Assembly: GCA_043784465.1 (NCBI GenBank)
Contig: JAYVYJ010000118.1
Coordinates: 1-17,126 of the forward strand
Direction of reading: 5' to 3'
DNA: 17,126 bases
DNA from: Roseiarcus sp043784465
GTDB lineage: Bacteria; Pseudomonadota; Alphaproteobacteria; Rhizobiales; Beijerinckiaceae
In this document: positions 13,998 to 17,126 of the stretch, piece after piece
How positions within the stretch are numbered: position 1 is the first letter of the stretch
How the letters are laid out: every line of letters begins with the position of its first letter
Program-made: the position numbers and the translations under genes
The notes under the pieces: model-generated
What the model was told of the DNA's origin: nothing
Databases searched by the model: none
The model's input: the letters and a program-made list of their open reading frames with translations, nothing else

Positions 13998-14040
13998 CCG
14001 TCATGCCGTTCGTGTTGCGGCGCGGGGGATGGCATGACGG
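13998..14040 (+). promoter_or_regulatory. long inverted repeat placing the glycosyltransferase start codon in a potential RNA hairpin
   Basis: CCGTCATGCC (13998-14007) is perfectly complementary to GGCATGACGG (14031-14040). Pairing can continue inward with 14008-14011 against 14027-14030, including two G-U pairs, for a 14-bp stem with a 15-base loop. The 3' arm contains the ATG at 14034 and part of the GGGGGA ribosome-binding site (14024-14029). If transcribed from upstream, the message could hide its own start. It might alternatively be a DNA-binding site. Confidence 0.6.
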
Positions 14041-14858
14041 TCACGGCGGGCTCCGGTAAACGATCCCGCAGCGTTTCGGCGCCCGATCTCAAAGTCAATG
14101 TGGCGAACATGCGGGACGCCCTGGGCGCGATTGCCACGCGCGCGCAAGCGGGGCAGGGATATACGCTGTTCACGGCCAATCTCGACCATCTCGTAAAGCT
14201 GCGCACCAACCGCCGGTTCCGGGAGGCTTATCATCGCGCCGATCTGGTGACGGCGGATGGTTGGCCGATCGTCTGGCGCATCAAACAGGACGGACATCGT
14301 TTACAGCGCACGACCGGAGCGGACTTGCTGGAGCCGGTGTGTCGACAGGCGGCGGAGCAGGGGATGGCCGTTTATTTCGTCGGCCCCGGCGCTGAATCGC
14401 AGGCGATGGCCCTGGACGCGCTGACAAGGTGGCTCCCGGCGCTACGCGTGGCGGGCCGGGAGGCGCCGAGATTCGCCGACAGGCTGGCCGAGGACGCCGT
14501 CGACGCGATGGCCTTGCGCATCAAGGCTTCGGGCGCGCGCGTATGCATCGTCTCGCTGGGCGCGCCCAAGCAGGAACTGCTCGCCGACATGTTGCACGAG
14601 CGCTGCCCGGGCGTCGGCTTTCTGTGTTTCGGGGCCGCGCTCGACTTCGTTTCCGGCCACGCGGCGCGGGCGCCGGGCTGGATGCGGCGCTTGGGCCTCG
14701 AATGGAGCTGGCGACTTGTCCGCTCGCCCCGGCGAATGGCCGGCCGTTACGCACATTGCGCGGTCTGGTTCCTCGCCCTCGCGCTTCCCCGGCTGTTCCC
14801 CTGGGCGCCGCGCCTGACTTGGATCGCCCCGAGCGCGCCGGATTCGATGGCGGCCTGA
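14034..14858 (+). CDS. WecG/TagA/CpsF-family (GT26) glycosyltransferase
   Basis: The 274-residue protein starts at ATG 14034 after GGGGGA. Family motifs run in order: FTANLDHLVKL (Thr47, Asn49, Asp51), ADLVTADGWPIVW with the Asp75-Gly76 pair, GADLLEPV (95-102), YFVGPG, SLGAPKQE, and FGAALDFVSGHAARAPGWM followed by LGLEWSWRLVRSPRRM. It is expected to transfer an N-acetylmannosamine-type or related sugar from a nucleotide sugar to a lipid-linked acceptor at the inner membrane, early in surface-polysaccharide synthesis. The exact sugar cannot be read from the sequence. A slightly hydrophobic, Pro-rich tail (AVWFLALALPRLFPW) may bind the membrane. The export and barrel genes follow in the same direction, 53 bases and about 0.8 kb downstream. 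Confidence 0.92.
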   Translation: MTVTAGSGKRSRSVSAPDLKVNVANMRDALGAIATRAQAGQGYTLFTANLDHLVKLRTNRRFREAYHRADLVTADGWPIVWRIKQDGHRLQRTTGADLLEPVCRQAAEQGMAVYFVGPGAESQAMALDALTRWLPALRVAGREAPRFADRLAEDAVDAMALRIKASGARVCIVSLGAPKQELLADMLHERCPGVGFLCFGAALDFVSGHAARAPGWMRRLGLEWSWRLVRSPRRMAGRYAHCAVWFLALALPRLFPWAPRLTWIAPSAPDSMAA

Positions 14859-14911
14859 CGGCGCCATTCCGCGCACCCGATCTCACGTCAAGGGAACAGA
14901 GGCGTTCGCCC

Positions 14912-15505
14912 ATGAAGCAGCGGCAGTCCAGCCGAATGGCGCTACGGTTCGCAATTCTCCTTTGCGGGGGGTTGAGCGGCTGCGACGACACCACGGGTCT
15001 CGTCGCCAGTTCTTCGCCGGCGGCGGCGCCGGAGAGAGCGGCGGCTGCGCTTCGTCTACATGTCGGCGACAAGATCAAGGTCATAGTGATAGGCGACGAC
15101 AGGATTTCGGGCGAATACGAGATCGATACTGCCGGCGACGTCTCCCTTCCCGCCGCTGGCGCGCTGCATGCGGCGGATCGCACCAAGAGCGAGCTGGAGG
15201 CCGAGGTCGCGCGAAGGCTTGTCGACAGGCAATTCCTACGCAGCCCGATGGTCACGGTCTCGGTGTCGGCGTTTCGCCCGTTCTACGTTCTGGGAGAAGT
15301 GCAGAAGCCGGGGGAATATCCCTATCACGCCGGCCTCAACATTCTGAGCGCCATCGCGGTGGCGGGCGGCGACACCTATCGCGCCAATCAATCGCACGCG
15401 CTCGTTCAACACGCGGGCGAGACGGAGTTTCATCTCTATCCGTTGTCGCCCGACGTGCCCATCAATCCGGGCGACCTCATCAAACTGCCCGAGCGCTATT
15501 TCTAG
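14912..15505 (+). CDS. polysaccharide export (Wza/OPX-family) lipoprotein, short form
   Basis: The frame is open far upstream over the glycosyltransferase gene, but the real start is ATG 14912 (AGAGG ten bases before), because it gives a lipoprotein signal: MALRFAILLCGGLSGC, anchor Cys24. The 197-residue product has a polysaccharide-export domain (RLHVGDKIKVIVIGDDRI to about residue 111) and one SLBB-type domain (FYVLGEVQKPGEYPYHAGL, then ILSAIAVAGG), ending NPGDLIKLPERYF. It lacks the extra SLBB repeats and C-terminal helix of Wza, so it resembles the short GumB-like class. Such proteins form the periplasmic and outer-membrane export ring and normally need a separate outer-membrane porin, for which the next gene is a candidate. 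Confidence 0.92.
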   Translation: MKQRQSSRMALRFAILLCGGLSGCDDTTGLVASSSPAAAPERAAAALRLHVGDKIKVIVIGDDRISGEYEIDTAGDVSLPAAGALHAADRTKSELEAEVARRLVDRQFLRSPMVTVSVSAFRPFYVLGEVQKPGEYPYHAGLNILSAIAVAGGDTYRANQSHALVQHAGETEFHLYPLSPDVPINPGDLIKLPERYF

Positions 15506-15619
15506 AGCGCGGCGCATGGCTTCGCGCGCGGACGCTTTCCTTCCTGACCCTCCCCCGGACGTCGTCTCCCGACGCCCTTTGCGGGAACGAACTGCGCCGC
15601 GGTTCCAAACCATGGCTGG

Positions 15620-16951
15620 ATGCCAACCGGATGCAGAATGCGTACAGGATTTCCTCGATGTTTTTCAGCAACGGCGGCGTTGTTCATGGGCGCCGGCGTG
15701 CCCCACGCGCAAACGGTTGCGCCTTGGTTGTCCGCTACCGACCTCGATCAACCCGCTTATCTCACGCCCTCGCCTCTGAGCCGCAACAACCCGCTGATCC
15801 AACGCACGCCCGACTATTCGAGCCTCACCGTCTCGGACTGGCTGTTCAATCCCAACCTGGTTATCGGGGCGGTCTATAACGACAATCTGTTGCAGTCCCC
15901 GTCAGGTAAAACCGGCGCGGTGGGCGCGCGCGTGCAGGGCGACGTAAGCGGCGCTCGCGACACAGGCCTGTCGAGGACGGCCGTGTTTGGCGGCCTCGAC
16001 GCATATCTCTATCCCGACCACGCCAAGGACAACACTTACGACGGCCGTCTTGGCATGGCGCAGATATGGGAGTTGCAGCCCACGCTTACCGCGAAGGCGA
16101 GACTCGAATTCGATCAGGCGACCTACCCGACTTTCGGAGGGCAGGTCGAGGCGCCGGGCGGCGGCGTGGCGTCGCTCGATGCGCCGCAGAAATACCGCCA
16201 GTTGCAAGGTTCGGCAGCCGTTCAGAAATCGCTGGGCCGCTATTTTCTTGGCGTTTCCCTCGGCGAGACGGCGACGATCTACGACGCGCTGGCGACGTCC
16301 GCAGGTTCGATCTCGCAGGATTACCGCAACAGTTCGGTTACGACGCTGACCGAACGCGCGGGTTACTGGATATCGCCGATGATCTACGCCTATGGCGAGA
16401 TGTCGGAAAACTGGCGCCTATTTGTCAATGACCCTTTGGCCTCGCACGGCTATCGCGTCGTCGGGGGTCTGGGCTCCGACCGGATAGGCCTGTTTCGAGG
16501 CGAGGTCTATGGCGGCTATCAGGAGCAGTTCTTTCCCACCGCCAGTCTCGGCAAGGCGAAGAGTCCGGCGTTCGGCGGCAAGCTGTACTGGTATTTGACT
16601 CGAGCCTGGACGCTTTCGGGCTCGGTCGAGGAAAGCTTCAGCGACACCAGCAACCCGACGCCCTCCAACCCGCTTGGCAACCCTGCGCGCGTCACCGCTA
16701 CGCAAATCAGATTCGCATATCAGTTGGGGCGGCTCTGGTCAGCGCAGGGATGGGCCGAATTCGACGCATTGCGATATCTGGGCGTCAATCGGATCGACGA
16801 TACCTGGACGACCGGAATCGCGGTCAATCGCGAAATGGCGCGCAACCTCAACGTCAAGGTCGATTATAAATTCCTTCGCAATCGTTCCAACGCGCCGGGC
16901 GCCGGTTTTGTCAACAACATCGTGGGCGCGACGGCGATCTACAAGTTTTAG
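15620..16951 (+). CDS. outer-membrane beta-barrel protein linked to polysaccharide export (BBP2_2-like)
   Basis: The 443-residue frame opens at ATG 15620; ATG 15638 gives a more typical signal peptide (MRTGFPRCFSATAALFMGAG, cleavage near PHA-QT). Neither has a good ribosome-binding site. The mature protein is a run of alternating-residue strands rich in Tyr, Gly and Asn (NLVIGAVYNDNLLQSP, VYGGYQEQFF, LYWYLTRAWTLSGSVEES) and ends with Phe (ATAIYKF), the usual barrel C-terminus. Order and composition fit the outer-membrane beta-barrel family found beside exopolysaccharide genes in alphaproteobacteria. It probably provides the outer-membrane pore or scaffold for the polymer handled by the lipoprotein at 14912. 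The barrel nature is well supported; the exact family and role are inferred. Confidence 0.85.
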   Translation: MPTGCRMRTGFPRCFSATAALFMGAGVPHAQTVAPWLSATDLDQPAYLTPSPLSRNNPLIQRTPDYSSLTVSDWLFNPNLVIGAVYNDNLLQSPSGKTGAVGARVQGDVSGARDTGLSRTAVFGGLDAYLYPDHAKDNTYDGRLGMAQIWELQPTLTAKARLEFDQATYPTFGGQVEAPGGGVASLDAPQKYRQLQGSAAVQKSLGRYFLGVSLGETATIYDALATSAGSISQDYRNSSVTTLTERAGYWISPMIYAYGEMSENWRLFVNDPLASHGYRVVGGLGSDRIGLFRGEVYGGYQEQFFPTASLGKAKSPAFGGKLYWYLTRAWTLSGSVEESFSDTSNPTPSNPLGNPARVTATQIRFAYQLGRLWSAQGWAEFDALRYLGVNRIDDTWTTGIAVNREMARNLNVKVDYKFLRNRSNAPGAGFVNNIVGATAIYKF

Positions 16952-16962
16952 AGCGCCCGTCG

Positions 16963-17126
16963 TCAGGCGGCGCGTGCGTCGGCCTCGGCGGCCGCCTGCG
17001 TGGCCCTGTCGAAAAGGCGAACGCGTTCGTCGAGCGTGACCTCAATCGTGGACTGGATCATGCAGGCGACCTGATCGGCATGCAGTCCCGCAACAAAGGC
17101 GTCTCCCTCCCCGGCGTTTTCTATGA
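16963..17126 (-). CDS. C-terminal fragment of an unidentified gene
   Basis: A minus-strand frame runs from the window edge to a TGA at 16965-16963, 11 bases past the convergent barrel gene's stop. The 54 visible codons have GC-dominated third positions like the neighbours. The translation is acidic and helical-looking (LHADQVACMIQSTIEVTLDE, then RATQAAAEADARAA). I do not recognise it; the start lies outside the window. Confidence 0.45.
   Translation of the reverse strand, partial: IENAGEGDAFVAGLHADQVACMIQSTIEVTLDERVRLFDRATQAAAEADARAA

Noticed and set aside
14429..14911. 161-codon upstream extension of the polysaccharide-export frame
   Set aside because: It lies in another frame of the well-supported glycosyltransferase gene, and would bury the lipoprotein signal that begins at 14912.
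15658..15879. ATG at 15658 with an AGGA upstream, out of frame with the barrel gene
   Set aside because: The frame gives an Arg-rich product that ends inside the barrel gene; the barrel frame has a signal peptide and continuous strand pattern. The better-looking ribosome-binding site may be coincidence.
1..17126. Mobile elements, CRISPR arrays, tRNA or rRNA genes
   Set aside because: No transposase or integrase domain, no regularly spaced direct repeats and no recognisable tRNA or rRNA sequence were seen on reading through the window.

Overview
This is a GC-rich stretch with GC-dominated third codon positions, from what looks like an alphaproteobacterium, probably of the order Hyphomicrobiales. 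Supporting signs are the RcnR/FrmR-family regulator plus DmeF-type transporter pair, the CusB variant with YYRNPMG-type metal-binding segments, and the family of small secreted Cys-rich proteins. The genus cannot be fixed from the sequence alone. There is no rRNA, tRNA, insertion sequence or CRISPR array in the window.

The left 11.9 kb is a copper/silver resistance island. On the minus strand, cueR (2521 to 2117), a small secreted His/Cys-rich protein (1921 to 1547), a small lipoprotein (1459 to 1241) and a TolC/CusC-type outer-membrane channel (1244 to beyond base 1) lie in series. Divergently, on the plus strand, copA (2620-5178), a cytochrome b561 gene (5175-5741), a DUF302 gene (5738-6124) and a 39-residue Met/Gly-rich membrane peptide (6150-6269) form a tight operon. 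It starts from a CueR-type promoter with a 19-bp spacer at 2535-2565. Converging on it from the right is a minus-strand operon of a secreted Cys-rich protein (11852-11478), a YtkA/FixH-like periplasmic protein (11355-10951), cusB (10954-9527) and cusA (9530-6360). Together these supply export of Cu(I)/Ag(I) from the cytoplasm (CopA), efflux across the envelope (CusA-CusB plus the channel encoded at the far left), periplasmic metal handling by small Met/Cys/His-rich proteins, and Cu(I) sensing by CueR.

From 12204 to 13853 lies a second, separate metal module: a promoter with an operator-like dyad in its spacer, an RcnR/FrmR-family regulator (dmeR-like, 12239-12514), and a cation diffusion facilitator with a His-rich N-terminus and an unusual C-terminal extension (dmeF-like, 12522-13853). 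By family precedent it exports Co(II)/Ni(II).

From 13998 onward the content changes to surface polysaccharide: a WecG/TagA/CpsF glycosyltransferase (14034-14858) whose start codon lies in a strong potential hairpin, a polysaccharide-export lipoprotein (14912-15505) and a large outer-membrane beta-barrel (15620-16951). The C-terminal end of an unidentified minus-strand gene lies at the right edge.

The least-described parts are the small proteins around the efflux genes, the hairpin on the glycosyltransferase start, the apparently leaderless dmeR-type promoter, and several unexplained inverted repeats.
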